DNA of 64,000 nucleotides from Actinoplanes solisilvae (GCF_003999975.1 NZ_RJAC01000020.1:124001-188000); one strand, 5' to 3'; shown: positions 13,020 through 21,939, counted from the stretch's first letter. Translations and numbers: made by a program. Notes: generated by a model not told the origin, from the sequence alone.

Positions 13020-14330
13020 ATGTCGTACCCAGTCCAGCCGCCGCCGATCGCGGCCGCGCCGCCGGCCTCGCCGTCCGGCCGGCCGCCGGCGGTGACGGTG
13101 GCCGCCGCCCTACTGTGGTTGATGGCGGGCGTCGGGCTGATCTATGCCATCGCGACGCTGGCCGTCGTGCCCGGCACGGTCAGCCGCTTCCGCGAGGTCG
13201 CCGGCGGCGGGTCGGGCTTCACCGGCGACAACGACCCGGAGTATTACGTAGCCGTCGTCTGGCTGGGCGCCGCGATCGCGATGGCCCTGGCGGTCATCGC
13301 CTTCGCGCTGTTCGTGGTGATCGGCCTCTCCCTGCGCCGCGGCAGCAACGTGGCCCGCATCGCGACCCTGGTCGTCTGTGCCCTCGGCCTGCTCGGCGGC
13401 ATCGGAAGCATCCTGACGGTCGTGGCCCAGCGCAGTGGCGACAGCGTTCCGTTGTCGCTGGGCGGGCAGTTGAGCGAGGCCTACCCGGGCGGCTGGCTCG
13501 GCACCAACACCGGCCTCTCGGTGGCCCAGATCCTCGGGTACGCCGTGGTGGGCATCCTCGTCCTCACGGCGCCCCGGGCCTTCTTCCGCCGCCCCGCCGC
13601 GCCCACGGTTCCCCAGCAGGCCTACGGCATGCCCTACCCCGGCTACGGTGCCCCCGGCGTTGCCCAGGCCCCGACCGGCTATCCCGCCCCGGGCCTCGCC
13701 CCGCCGGCCGTCGGCTATCCGGGAGCCGGGCACCCCGGTAGCTATCCCGCGACACCTCCGAGTGGGCCGTCCACGGTGCCCGGCGGTTACCCCAGCACCT
13801 GGGAGCCGGCCGTGCCTCACCCGCCCGGCGGCTACACGGGCGGGCCGGGCTATCCGGGTGTCAGTTACGAGGCGCCCGCTCCCGGGTCCGACCCCGGGCC
13901 GAATTCCGCTCAGACCCACCCGGCGACGGACCATTCCTTCTACGCCCGGCCGGCGGGTCACGCGCCGGACTCGCCCTTCGCGCCTCCGGAACCCTCGACG
14001 CCGACGGCCGCACAGCTTCCGCTCGCCGACCCGCACTCGCCCTACGCCCGCCCGCAGGCTCAACCCGCAGCCGCTCCCGCGGGCCAGCCCCCTTCCGGCC
14101 TCCACGAGGGACAGGGCCGGCCCGCGACCGTTCCCGCAGACTCGCCCCAGGGACAGACCGCGACCGTTCCTGCGGACTCGCCCCAGGGGCAGACCGCGAC
14201 CGCTCCTGCGGACTCGCCCCAGGGTCCGTCCGCGCCGAGTTCTGCCGACGGCTCCGCCAGTTCTGCGCCCGACCGCCCTGTCTCTGGCGTTGAGGGCGGC
14301 ACCGAAGCCCAGCCGCCGACCGCTTCCTAG
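13020..14330 (+). CDS. Proline-rich four-helix membrane protein, paralogue 2
   Basis: A 436-residue paralogue of the preceding protein: a PPPIAAAPPAS N-terminus, four membrane segments within about residues 25-190, then a 240-residue Pro/Gly/Tyr/Ser-rich tail. The tail contains three copies of a 12-residue unit, ATVPADSPQGQT, encoded by a 36-bp DNA repeat (14124-14231). GGGGAG lies 8 bases before the ATG. The 71-base gap to its neighbour and the shared architecture suggest tandem duplication followed by tail divergence. Function unknown. Confidence 0.75.
   Translation: MSYPVQPPPIAAAPPASPSGRPPAVTVAAALLWLMAGVGLIYAIATLAVVPGTVSRFREVAGGGSGFTGDNDPEYYVAVVWLGAAIAMALAVIAFALFVVIGLSLRRGSNVARIATLVVCALGLLGGIGSILTVVAQRSGDSVPLSLGGQLSEAYPGGWLGTNTGLSVAQILGYAVVGILVLTAPRAFFRRPAAPTVPQQAYGMPYPGYGAPGVAQAPTGYPAPGLAPPAVGYPGAGHPGSYPATPPSGPSTVPGGYPSTWEPAVPHPPGGYTGGPGYPGVSYEAPAPGSDPGPNSAQTHPATDHSFYARPAGHAPDSPFAPPEPSTPTAAQLPLADPHSPYARPQAQPAAAPAGQPPSGLHEGQGRPATVPADSPQGQTATVPADSPQGQTATAPADSPQGPSAPSSADGSASSAPDRPVSGVEGGTEAQPPTAS
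14124..14231. repeat. Three tandem 36-bp repeats in coding sequence
   Basis: Three in-frame units coding for A-T-V/A-P-A-D-S-P-Q-G-Q-T, starting at 14124, 14160 and 14196. The third is diverged at its end. Copy number could vary between strains through replication slippage. Confidence 0.8.
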
Positions 14331-14820
14331 CGTCGGGTTCACTCGATCGGTGCACTCGGGCGGCCGGTCGGGGACCGCCACGGTGATCTGACGGCGGTTC
14401 TGCCACCTTCAGGCAAGAGCGGCAGTACTTTCGCGCTGTCCGGAAAGCCAGCCGGGGCGTCAGCCACCTGTGTGTCCAGCCCTGCACCTCTTACAAGCCT
14501 CCGAGGGGTCAGCGGCTCGCGGCTGTCCTGAGGCCCCTGAAGAGAGACTGAGCCGCGACCGCTCGCCACAAGGCTGGTCCTAGGAGTGGCATCCGGGCCG
14601 AACCGTGCCCGCGCTACGTCGGAACCGCGCCGGACCGCCGACAACTCGCCTCGCGCGACCAGTCGTTGAAAGTCGGCTTCCGGGCGTCGTCGAATGCCGG
14701 ATTCCGGCGGGCGGGCCGGTGGTTCAAGAAGGACCGGCGGGATTCGTTTGGGGCTGCGAGGGGTGGCCGGGGATGGTGTGATGAGTCCCGGTCAGGGGCA
14801 TCTACGGTTGTTACCGGCCA

Positions 14821-14886
14821 GTTACCCCCTCAAATTGATGGAGTGACCCCTCATATTGATGGTCATGGGTCACCCGAACGGGTAAC
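14821..14886. repeat. Nested inverted repeats with 21-bp-period direct repeat
   Basis: GTTACCC (14821-14827) pairs with GGGTAAC (14880-14886), and inside it GTGACCC (14843-14849) pairs with GGGTCAC (14867-14873). Overlaid on this is a direct repeat, CCCCTCAAATTGATGG (14826-14841) and CCCCTCATATTGATGG (14847-14862), 15 of 16 identical, spaced exactly 21 bases or two helical turns. The arrangement suggests tandem protein-binding sites; no partner is known. Confidence 0.7.
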
Positions 14887-15648
14887 TTTCTTCGTCGGCT
14901 TCGTCCCTCTATCGGCTGTCCGGATAGCGCGCCACCAGCCGGTCGGAGGGGGTTTTTCGCTAGATGGGTAAACGTCGAAGCGCACGATTCACAGGAGCTT
15001 CTCAGCCCCCCGACCGGGTGATCTGTCGATCTGAGGTCTTGTGACCCGCGACATAGGAGCTTTGAGCTGCATCGATGTTCCCGGCATCGGGCGAAAGGGA
15101 CTCTTGAATCTGTAAGGTTTGTTTTTAGATCGACTCAATGCTGTGCGTCAATAGTTACGTTCCGCACCGCCGGGGCGAAAGGTTCCAGTTTCGTTCCAGC
15201 AAGTACGCTCGATGCATGCAAGCACGCCACGACCTGCGTAAATTCATCACTGAATTAGCCGTCGCGCAGCGTGGTGCCGTGCTTTCATCGGGTCGTGTAC
15301 TTCCTGGACCGGGCCGCCCGGTCCGAGAGGTCGCGCAGGGTGGTGAGACGACGACGTCGAGGCGGGTGCGGGCCTACGGCGAAACGGATCAGGACCCTGC
15401 TGAGCCAGCCCGGACGGACAAATGGATCGACGAATTGACAATGTGGGGTGTCTCACTCCCGGGGCGGGGATCGAGACCTCGACACGGATGGGTAGCGACC
15501 TGATGGCGGCTGAGGCGTTGCAGGAGGCAGAGACCGAAGTCGGTACGGCGGTTTGGGTTGCATCGGAGGCTCGGGTTGCCGGCCGTCTCCGATCGACCGA
15601 CCCGGCGTGGGGCGTCGGCCTTACGGCCTGAAAGTTAGCCGGTTCGTC

Positions 15649-15664
15649 CCTGCACACATGCAGG
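15649..15664. promoter_or_regulatory. Palindrome upstream of arsR-type gene (possible operator)
   Basis: CCTGCA, four bases, TGCAGG: a perfect 6-bp inverted repeat 25 bases before the regulator's start. ArsR-family repressors usually bind palindromes in their own leader, so this is a candidate autoregulatory site. Confidence 0.45.
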
Positions 15665-15688
15665 AGAATCGATGCAGTTGGTGGAAGG

Positions 15689-16066
15689 ATGGAGATCGTG
15701 GGAACTGCGTTGGCGGAAATGACAATGCCTCAGATCTCGCCGCTTGCCGGCGAGCCAATTGAACGTGCCGACGCCGAGCGTCTGGCGGGTGTGCTTAAGG
15801 CACTCGCCGACCCGGCTCGACTTCGGCTTCTCAGCCTCATCCAGTCCGCAACGGACGGCGAGGCCTGCGTCTGCGACCTGACCGCTCCGCTCGGTCTGTC
15901 ACAGCCGACGGTGAGCCATCACCTGCGGATCCTGACCGAGGCTGGTCTGCTCGAGCGCGAGAAGCGTGGAGTCTGGGCGTACTACCGCCTGGTGCCCAGC
16001 GCCATCGCGACCATCGCCGACCTCCTGACCCCGCCTCGTAAGCGGGCCACCAAGAAGGCGCGCTGA
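15689..16066 (+). CDS. ArsR/SmtB-family metalloregulator
   Basis: A 125-residue winged-helix repressor: VLKALADPARLRLLSLIQ, then ACVCDLTAPLGLSQPTVSHHLRILTEAGLL and a wing GVWAYYRL, with a basic tail KRATKKAR. The CVCDL motif in the helix before the recognition helix matches the Cys pair used by ArsR proteins to sense As(III)/Sb(III) or related soft metals; a metal role here is inferred. The ATG at 15689 directly abuts a purine run; the GTG at 15698, with GGAAGGATGGAG before it, is an equally good start. No arsenic-resistance genes lie nearby. Confidence 0.85.
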   Translation: MEIVGTALAEMTMPQISPLAGEPIERADAERLAGVLKALADPARLRLLSLIQSATDGEACVCDLTAPLGLSQPTVSHHLRILTEAGLLEREKRGVWAYYRLVPSAIATIADLLTPPRKRATKKAR

Positions 16067-16175
16067 CCGCTTCGCGGAATTCGCCTGGCGTCACCGGCAT
16101 CACGTGGGCGTGACGCCAGGCAGCAGACCTCTCCGCCTCCAGCAGTCCACCCCCCAGGACCTTCAGGAGTAACGG

Positions 16176-16850
16176 GTGAACTACGTCCACGGCGATTTGC
16201 GTGACCAGCTCGCGTTCGTGGGTTTCGACGTGGTCCAAGCCGGCCTCGTCGCCGGGTCCGGCGGCAACCTGTCCGCCCGGATTCCCGATGAGGACGCCGT
16301 CTGGATCACCGGCAGCGGCTCGTGGCTGGGCCGGCTGAGCCGGACCTCCTTCACCGCCGTGCGAACCTCGGACGGCGCGCCCGCGGTGGTCGGCAGTGTG
16401 CCGCCGCCCGCGATCGAGCCGACCAGTGAGATCGCGCTGCACCTCGCGCTGTATCGGGCCCGACCCGATGTCAACGCCGTCATCCATCTGCATCCGCAGA
16501 CCGCACTTCTGCTCGATGCCCTGGGTGAACACATCCGGATCGTCACCACCGACCACGCGTTCTATCTGCGCCGTGTGTCGACGGTGCCGTTCCGTCTGCC
16601 CGGCACCACCGAGCTGGCCGCGCTGACCGCCGCGATGGCGGCCGACGGCACCGATTGCCTGGTGCTGAGCCAGCACGGGTGCGTGGTGATGGGCGACTCG
16701 ATCGAGTTGGCGCACAAACGCGCCCGCAACCTCGAGGAAGCCGCGGAGCTCACCTACCGGGCGCTCTCCGCCGGCCGTCTGGAAAACCTCCGCGACTGCC
16801 CCGAGGAGTTCCTCGACCGTCTGTACGGTTCCACCGCCGTCACGGTCTGA
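16176..16850 (+). CDS. Class II aldolase/adducin-family protein
   Basis: A 224-residue protein of the fuculose-phosphate aldolase/ribulose-phosphate epimerase fold. Visible motifs are GSGGNLSARIP (phosphate binding), EPTSEIALHLALY with the likely catalytic Glu, the zinc ligands HLHPQTA and the later SQHGCVVMG histidine. Members cleave or epimerize sugar phosphates, or act in methionine salvage; the substrate is not predictable here. GTG start at 16176 preceded by CAGGAG. It lies 109 bases after the ArsR gene in the same direction and ahead of a terminator. Confidence 0.85.
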   Translation: MNYVHGDLRDQLAFVGFDVVQAGLVAGSGGNLSARIPDEDAVWITGSGSWLGRLSRTSFTAVRTSDGAPAVVGSVPPPAIEPTSEIALHLALYRARPDVNAVIHLHPQTALLLDALGEHIRIVTTDHAFYLRRVSTVPFRLPGTTELAALTAAMAADGTDCLVLSQHGCVVMGDSIELAHKRARNLEEAAELTYRALSAGRLENLRDCPEEFLDRLYGSTAVTV

Positions 16851-16921
16851 CAACGCAGAACCCGTCCGCTCGATCGCATCGCCCCCGACGGCGCACGAGC
16901 GCGGGTCCCACGGAACACGAA

Positions 16922-16955
16922 CGCGCCCGGCCGACCATGTGGTCAGCCGGGCGCG
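16922..16955. terminator. Terminator between class II aldolase and dedA
   Basis: CGCGCCCGGC-C-GACCA (16922-16937) pairs with TGGTC-A-GCCGGGCGCG (16940-16955) with one internal mismatch; followed by GTTGTCTTTCC on the plus strand. It separates two convergent genes. Confidence 0.75.
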
Positions 16956-16987
16956 GTTGTCTTTCCACAGCGGCGCCGTCAGCCAGC

Positions 16988-17066
16988 GCGTGCGGAGGCG
17001 CGAGACCCAGCGGTGCGTCGGTTAGTGCGTGCGGAGGCGCGAGACGCCAGCGGTGCGTCGGTCAGC
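16988..17066. repeat. Tandem duplication downstream of dedA
   Basis: Two adjacent copies of a 39/40-bp unit beginning GCGTGCGGAGGCGCGAGAC (16988-17026 and 17027-17066), differing by one inserted base and a few changes near the end. The second copy ends over the dedA stop codon, so the duplication sits almost wholly in its 3' untranslated region. Confidence 0.75.
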
Positions 17067-17886
17067 GCCGGCGGCGGTGCGACCGCGGCGTGGGGTCGTC
17101 GTCCTCGTCGTCGTGGTGGTGGTGGGTCGACTCGACCAGGCCGGCGATGCTGGCGGCGGCCACGACACCGATCGCGGCGGCCGGCTCGGGCGGGGCCGTG
17201 GGGCCGCCCTTCTTCTTGTGGCGACGCTCGCGCAGCATCTCGATGATGATCGGGAGCAGCGAGATCAGAACGATCAGCGCGACGACCGGCAGGATGTATC
17301 GGTCGATGTGGTCGCCGATGGTGTCGTAGATCTTCTGGGCCAGCAGGTGCCCGAGCAACAGGATGCCGTCGGTCCACAGGATCGCGCCGACGATGTTCCA
17401 GAGCAGGAACTTGCGGGCCGGCATGCCCAGCGTGCCCGCCACCGGGTTGAGGAACGTGCGCACGATCGGGATGAACCGAGCGAGCACCACGGCCTTGGCC
17501 GGGCCGAACTTCTCGAAGTAGTACTCCGCCTTCTCGACGTACTCCCGCTTGAAAAGCTTGGAGTCGGGCTTGTCGAACATGCGCCGCCCGTAGCGCGCGC
17601 CCAGCCAGTGCCCGAGCTGAGCGCCGACGATGGCGCAGATCGGCGCCCCGATCATCAGACCCACGAACGAGATCTGGGTCCCCGGGCCGAAGATCGAGTC
17701 GGCCACGGGTGACGCGGCGACCCCGGCGAGGAACAGCAGCGAATCGCCGGGGAAGAAGAACCCGACCAGCAGACCGGTCTCGGCGAACATGATCGCCCAA
17801 ACGCCGGGCATGCCGAGGGTGTGCACCAGATCCTTAGGATCCAGTGGGTTGAAGGCGAGGTTCTCGCCGAGCGCACGGAGGGTCAC
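17062..17886 (-). CDS. DedA-family membrane protein with His/Asp-rich tail
   Basis: DedA proteins are inner-membrane proteins implicated in undecaprenyl-phosphate or other lipid translocation. The 274-residue product shows the family features: ETGLLVGFFFPGDSLLFLAG, the GxxxG-rich loop GAQLGHWLGARYG, and FARFIPIVRTFLNPVAGT-like sequence (ARFIPIVRTFLNPVAG), with about five membrane segments. After a short basic stretch the C-terminus carries HHHHDDEDDD and an SHRRRR end, a possible metal-binding tail unusual for the family. GTG/ATG choice: start is at 17886 with AGGAG-like sequence upstream. Confidence 0.88.
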   Translation of the reverse strand: MTLRALGENLAFNPLDPKDLVHTLGMPGVWAIMFAETGLLVGFFFPGDSLLFLAGVAASPVADSIFGPGTQISFVGLMIGAPICAIVGAQLGHWLGARYGRRMFDKPDSKLFKREYVEKAEYYFEKFGPAKAVVLARFIPIVRTFLNPVAGTLGMPARKFLLWNIVGAILWTDGILLLGHLLAQKIYDTIGDHIDRYILPVVALIVLISLLPIIIEMLRERRHKKKGGPTAPPEPAAAIGVVAAASIAGLVESTHHHHDDEDDDPTPRSHRRRR

Positions 17887-18040
17887 GAGGAGCCAGGGTA
17901 CCGCCGATCAGTACGCCGTTCGTGTCCCGATGCTGTGGAAATGCGTTATGGCGTCCGACCGGCGGCCGCGGGATCCGCAGCGGGCCTCCCGGGCAACCCG
18001 TTCGTGCTGCTCACCGACCCGAACGGCTCTGGACCCGGCC

Positions 18041-18072
18041 GGGTGCGGCACCTCGGAGGAAGCGCCGCACCC
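18041..18072. terminator. Terminator of hen1-pnkp operon
   Basis: GGGTGCGGC (18041-18049) and GCCGCACCC (18064-18072) form a perfect 9-bp stem with a 14-base loop just beyond the pnkp stop codon at 18080. Confidence 0.65.
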
Positions 18073-18079
18073 CGCCCGA

Positions 18080-20569
18080 TCACAGTCGCGGGTCGACCGG
18101 CTCGGACTCGGTGGCCAGGATCGCGAAGACCAGCTCGTGGACGCGCCACAGCGGCGCCCCCTCGGCTACCCGGTCGAGCGCGGCCAGCCCCAGCCCGTGC
18201 TCCCGCAGGGCCATGTTGCGCTTGCGCCCCAGGTTGCGCCGCCGCAGCCGGTCGAGCTGTTCCGGCCGCGTGTATTCCGGGCCGTAGATGATGCGCAGGT
18301 ATTCGCGCCCGCGGCATTTCACCCCCGGCTGCACCAGCCGCCCCTTGCCGTCGACGGCCTTGAGCCCGGTCCACGGCTTGACCACCATGCCCTCGCCCCC
18401 GGTCGCGGTGAGGTCGAGCCACCACTCGGTCGCGGCGGCTTCCGCGGCGGCGTCGCCGAGGTCGACGATCATGCGGCGCGTCGGGGTGAACAGCGACGGG
18501 TCGGCGGCCACGAGCCGGTCGGCCAGCGCCAGGTGCCAGCCGTGGTCGCGACTCGCGTACGACACCCCATCGCCCGCGAGCACGGCGAACGGCGCGAGCG
18601 TGACCCCGTCGAGCCCGTCGGTCGGCCGCACGTAGGCGCGGTAGGCCGCGGTGTAGCCGTCGATCTCGGCCGACCGCAGCGCGAGCCCGTCTCGCAGCCC
18701 GGCCACGTCGAGCCCGCGCGCGGCGGCCCGCTCGACGACGTCGAGGGCGGCGGGCAGCGCGGCCCGCCCGGCCGCGCCGACCCCCGCGTAGCGCTCGCGG
18801 ATCAGGCCCGCCGCCTTGGCCGACCAGGGCAGCAGTTCGGCGTCGATCAGCAGCCAGTCGGTCGCCAGCTCGTCCAAGACGCCGGCGCAGGCGGCCCGTA
18901 CCCGGGCGAGGAGCTGCTCGTCGAGCGGGGAACCGAAGAACGGCCGCCCGGTCCGGGTCCAGATCGCGTCGCCGGCGCCCGAGCGGGACACGCGCACCAC
19001 AGCGCGCGAACCCATGTGCTTCTCTTCGCACACGACCCGCTCGACGCCTGCCTGACGCAGGTCGTCGAAGGCGGTCGCCGGGTGTTCGAGGTAGCCATCG
19101 AGGGTCGACGTCGAGCACGGCGCCATGGTCGGCGGCAGCCACACCAGCGTGGCCGGGTCGAGCGCGAACCGGCTCATCACCTCGAGGGCCGCGGCCGAGT
19201 TCTCGGCGGCGATGGTGGCGCGGCCGTAGCCGTACTCGAGGTGGCGGCGGCCGGTCACGTCGGCGAGGTCGAGGCCCTCGTCGGGCCGCTCGGCGGCGGC
19301 CAGCGGACGGACGGGCGCGTAGTGCTCCCGCTCGGCCGGCACCGAGACCAGCTCGCGCGACGGCCAGCGCAGCGCGGTGAGGGCGCCACCGAAGACGCAA
19401 CCGGTGTCGAGGCAGATGGTGTTGTTGATCCATTCCGGCTTCGGCGTCGGGGTGTGGCCGTAGACCACGGCCGCCGAGCCCCGGTAGTCGCGTGCCCACG
19501 GGTAGCGGACCGGCAGACCGTATTCGTCGGTCTCGCCGGTCGTCTCGCCGTAGAGCGCGAAGCTGCGCACCCGCCCCGACGCCCGACCGTGGTAGGCCTC
19601 CTTGAGGCCGGCGTGCGCGACCACGAGGCGGCCGCCGTCGAGCACGTAGTGGCTGACAAGGCCCTCGATGAAGCCCTTGGCCGAGGCGACGAACTCGTCC
19701 GGCTCGAGCTCGAGCTGGGCCAGCGTCTCGGGCAGCCCGTGGGTGAGCTGTACGTTGCGGCCGTTGAGCTTGCGGGCCAGCTTCTGCTCGTGGTTGCCCG
19801 GCACGCAGAGCGCGTGGCCGGCCGCGACCATGCCCATGACCAGGCGCAGCACGCCCGGCGAGTCGGGGCCGCGGTCGACCAGGTCGCCCACGAAGATCGC
19901 CTGGCGGCCCTCGGGGTGGACCGCGTCGACCGGCCGGTCTGACGCGTCGCGGGTCAGCGTGTAGCCGAGCCGTTCGAGCAGGGTCTCGAGCTCGGCGCGG
20001 CAGCCGTGCACGTCGCCGATGATGTCGAACGGGCCGGTCAGCTCGCGCTTGTCGTTGAACAGCCGCTCGTAACGGATCTCGGTGGCCGCGATCTCGTCGG
20101 CGCCGCGCAGCACATGCACCTTGCGGAAGCCCTCGCGAGCCAGCGAGCGCAGTGAGCGCCGCAGGTCGCGCTGCATGCGGGCGAGGACGGGGCGGCCGAA
20201 GTCGCGGTCGGGCCGGGCCTCGGTGCGTTCCCAGGCCAGCGCCTCGGGCACGTCGAGGACGATCGCCACCGGCAGCACGTCGTGCTCGCGGGCCACGCGT
20301 ACGAGCTCGGCGCGGCCGTGCGGCTGGAGGTTGGTCGCGTCGACCACGGTGAGCCGGCCCGCGGCGAGGCGCTTGCCCGCGACGTAGTGCAGCGCGTCGA
20401 AGGCGTCGGCCGAGGCGGACTGGTCGTTCTCGTCGTCGGCGATCAGGCCGCGGAAGTAGTCGGAGGAGAGGACCTGGGTGGGCTTGAAATGGGCGCGGGC
20501 GAAGGTCGACTTGCCCGAGCCGGACACGCCGACCAGGGCGACGAGCGCGAGCTCGGGGATCTCGATCAT
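18080..20569 (-). CDS. pnkp: Polynucleotide kinase-phosphatase-ligase Pnkp (RNA repair)
   Basis: Pnkp heals and seals broken RNA. The 829-residue protein has a 5'-kinase with Walker A GVSGSGKST (residues 14-22), a metallophosphatase with GDVHG (185-189), GDLVDRG (228-234), GNHE (258-261) and later AHAGLKEA and YGHTP, which removes 2',3'-phosphates, and a C-terminal adenylyltransferase domain with the lysine motif EEKHMGSR. These positions match the bacterial three-domain enzyme closely. The ATG at 20569 overlaps the hen1 stop (ATGA), so translation is coupled. The frame is open further upstream but that is out-of-phase hen1 sequence. Known bacterial Pnkp needs Hen1 for full ligation. Confidence 0.95.
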   Translation of the reverse strand: MIEIPELALVALVGVSGSGKSTFARAHFKPTQVLSSDYFRGLIADDENDQSASADAFDALHYVAGKRLAAGRLTVVDATNLQPHGRAELVRVAREHDVLPVAIVLDVPEALAWERTEARPDRDFGRPVLARMQRDLRRSLRSLAREGFRKVHVLRGADEIAATEIRYERLFNDKRELTGPFDIIGDVHGCRAELETLLERLGYTLTRDASDRPVDAVHPEGRQAIFVGDLVDRGPDSPGVLRLVMGMVAAGHALCVPGNHEQKLARKLNGRNVQLTHGLPETLAQLELEPDEFVASAKGFIEGLVSHYVLDGGRLVVAHAGLKEAYHGRASGRVRSFALYGETTGETDEYGLPVRYPWARDYRGSAAVVYGHTPTPKPEWINNTICLDTGCVFGGALTALRWPSRELVSVPAEREHYAPVRPLAAAERPDEGLDLADVTGRRHLEYGYGRATIAAENSAAALEVMSRFALDPATLVWLPPTMAPCSTSTLDGYLEHPATAFDDLRQAGVERVVCEEKHMGSRAVVRVSRSGAGDAIWTRTGRPFFGSPLDEQLLARVRAACAGVLDELATDWLLIDAELLPWSAKAAGLIRERYAGVGAAGRAALPAALDVVERAAARGLDVAGLRDGLALRSAEIDGYTAAYRAYVRPTDGLDGVTLAPFAVLAGDGVSYASRDHGWHLALADRLVAADPSLFTPTRRMIVDLGDAAAEAAATEWWLDLTATGGEGMVVKPWTGLKAVDGKGRLVQPGVKCRGREYLRIIYGPEYTRPEQLDRLRRRNLGRKRNMALREHGLGLAALDRVAEGAPLWRVHELVFAILATESEPVDPRL

Positions 20570-21939
20570 GCGGTCACCTCCGACGGGGACGATGTGAAGA
20601 GCGCGAGCTGGGTGGGGGTGCCGGTGGCCTCGTCGACCTCGCCGACGGGGCGCAGCGACACCGAGTAGTCGTAGGTGGCGGCCACCCGGGCGGCCCAGTC
20701 GGCGAATTCGGCGCGGGTCCACTCGAAGCGGTGGTCGGGGTGGCGCATGCCGGTCAGGCCGGCGTAGTTGACGTTGTATTCGGCGTTGGGCGTGGTGACG
20801 ACGACCGCGGCCGGACGGGCATGGCCGAAGACGCTCGCCTCGAGCGCGGGCAGGCGTGGCGGGTCGAGATGTTCGACGACCTCCATGAGCACGGCCGCGT
20901 CGTAGCCGCGCAGGCGGTCGTCGCGGTAGGTCAGGGCGGACTGCCACAGCTTGAGGCGGGTCTGCTGACGCTCGGGCAGGCGGTCGAGGCGCAGCCGGCG
21001 GGCGGCGATCTCGAGGGACCGCGCGGACACGTCAGTGCCGACGATCTCGGTGTAGCGCCGGTCCTTCATCAGGGCGGTGAGCAGCGCGCCACCACCGCAG
21101 CCGAGGTCGAGCACGCGGGTCGCCCCGACCTCGGTCAGGGCCGCGAGCACGGCGTCGCGCCGCTGCTCGGCCAGTGGCCGCCGCCGAGCGACGGGCAGCT
21201 CGGGGTCAGCCGGAATCGCGGAATCAGCCTCGTCCCCCTCGAGCTGCTCCAGCGCCGTGGTCAGGAAGGCCCGCTTGTGCACGAGGTAGCGCCGCGCGAT
21301 CAGCACCTTGTCGGGATGGTCGGCGAGCCACCCCGCGCCCGAGCGCAGCAGCTTGTCGATCTCGTCGGGAGCCACCCAGTAGTGCTTGGCGTCGTCGAGC
21401 ACGGGCAGCAGCACGTACAGATGGTTGAGGGCCGCCGACAGCGTGAGCTCGCCGGTCAGTTCGAGGTCGACGTAGCGACTGTCGCCGCCGAGCGAGGCCT
21501 CCAGCGGGATCGGCGTGGCGGTCACCGACCAGCCGAGCGGCTCGAACAGCCGGGTGGCGAGCTCGGTCGTGCCGCGCAGCACGGGCACGCGGATGACCAG
21601 CGGGATCGGGGTGGCGACCAGGTCAGGCCGGTCTTTGGAGGCACCGCGCAGCGCGCTGCGGAAGACCTTGGCGAGGGCGCTGGCCAGCAGGCTCGACGCG
21701 GCGTAGGGCCGGTCGTTGACGAACTGGCCGAGCGAGAACGCGTCGTGCTGGGCGCGCAGCCGCTGAGGGTCGACGTCGAGCAGCAGCGCGGCGGTGCACC
21801 TCTCGTCGGTCGCCTCGGGATAGAGCACGTACGCCGTGCCGGTGGGCACGTCGAATCGATGCACCCGGTCGGGATGCTTGACCAGCAGGAACCCGAGGTC
21901 GGTCGCCGGCTGGTGCGTGGTCGTCACGGTGAGCAGCAC
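20566..21939 (-). CDS. hen1: 3'-terminal RNA ribose 2'-O-methyltransferase Hen1
   Basis: Hen1 adds a 2'-O-methyl group at a broken RNA 3' end before sealing, making the repaired site resistant to re-cleavage. The 457-residue protein has the bacterial N-terminal half (starting LLTVTTTHQPATDLG, about residues 1-240), which in known systems activates the Pnkp ligase, and a C-terminal methyltransferase with DLGCGGG (278-284), the metal-ligand motif EVVEH (353-357) and histidines near 400-403. The start is GTG at 21939. It is the first gene of a two-gene operon with pnkp. Confidence 0.95.
   Translation of the reverse strand: MLLTVTTTHQPATDLGFLLVKHPDRVHRFDVPTGTAYVLYPEATDERCTAALLLDVDPQRLRAQHDAFSLGQFVNDRPYAASSLLASALAKVFRSALRGASKDRPDLVATPIPLVIRVPVLRGTTELATRLFEPLGWSVTATPIPLEASLGGDSRYVDLELTGELTLSAALNHLYVLLPVLDDAKHYWVAPDEIDKLLRSGAGWLADHPDKVLIARRYLVHKRAFLTTALEQLEGDEADSAIPADPELPVARRRPLAEQRRDAVLAALTEVGATRVLDLGCGGGALLTALMKDRRYTEIVGTDVSARSLEIAARRLRLDRLPERQQTRLKLWQSALTYRDDRLRGYDAAVLMEVVEHLDPPRLPALEASVFGHARPAAVVVTTPNAEYNVNYAGLTGMRHPDHRFEWTRAEFADWAARVAATYDYSVSLRPVGEVDEATGTPTQLALFTSSPSEVTA

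Larger units (their letters stand above)
14331..15688. other. 1.36-kb gene-poor region
   Basis: No reading frame here shows convincing codon bias together with a ribosome binding site. Base composition drops in GC around 14800-15200. It contains the repeat element at 14821-14886, a possible promoter (TTGAAT at 15104-15109 followed by TTAGAT at 15125-15130, spacer short) and a palindrome just before the arsR gene. It could carry a decayed gene or an unrecognised RNA; I cannot choose. Confidence 0.6.

Noticed and set aside
14339..14644. Minus-strand frame after the proline-rich gene
   Set aside because: Arg/Pro/Gly-biased sequence without a ribosome site or codon signature.
15138..15503. 121-residue plus-strand frame in the gene-poor region
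   Set aside because: Poor codon bias, no ribosome site and no recognisable domain; the opposite strand is equally open. Possibly a decayed gene.
17630..19942. 770-residue plus-strand frame across dedA and pnkp
   Set aside because: Antisense to two well-supported genes and full of Arg/Gly/Pro low-complexity sequence.
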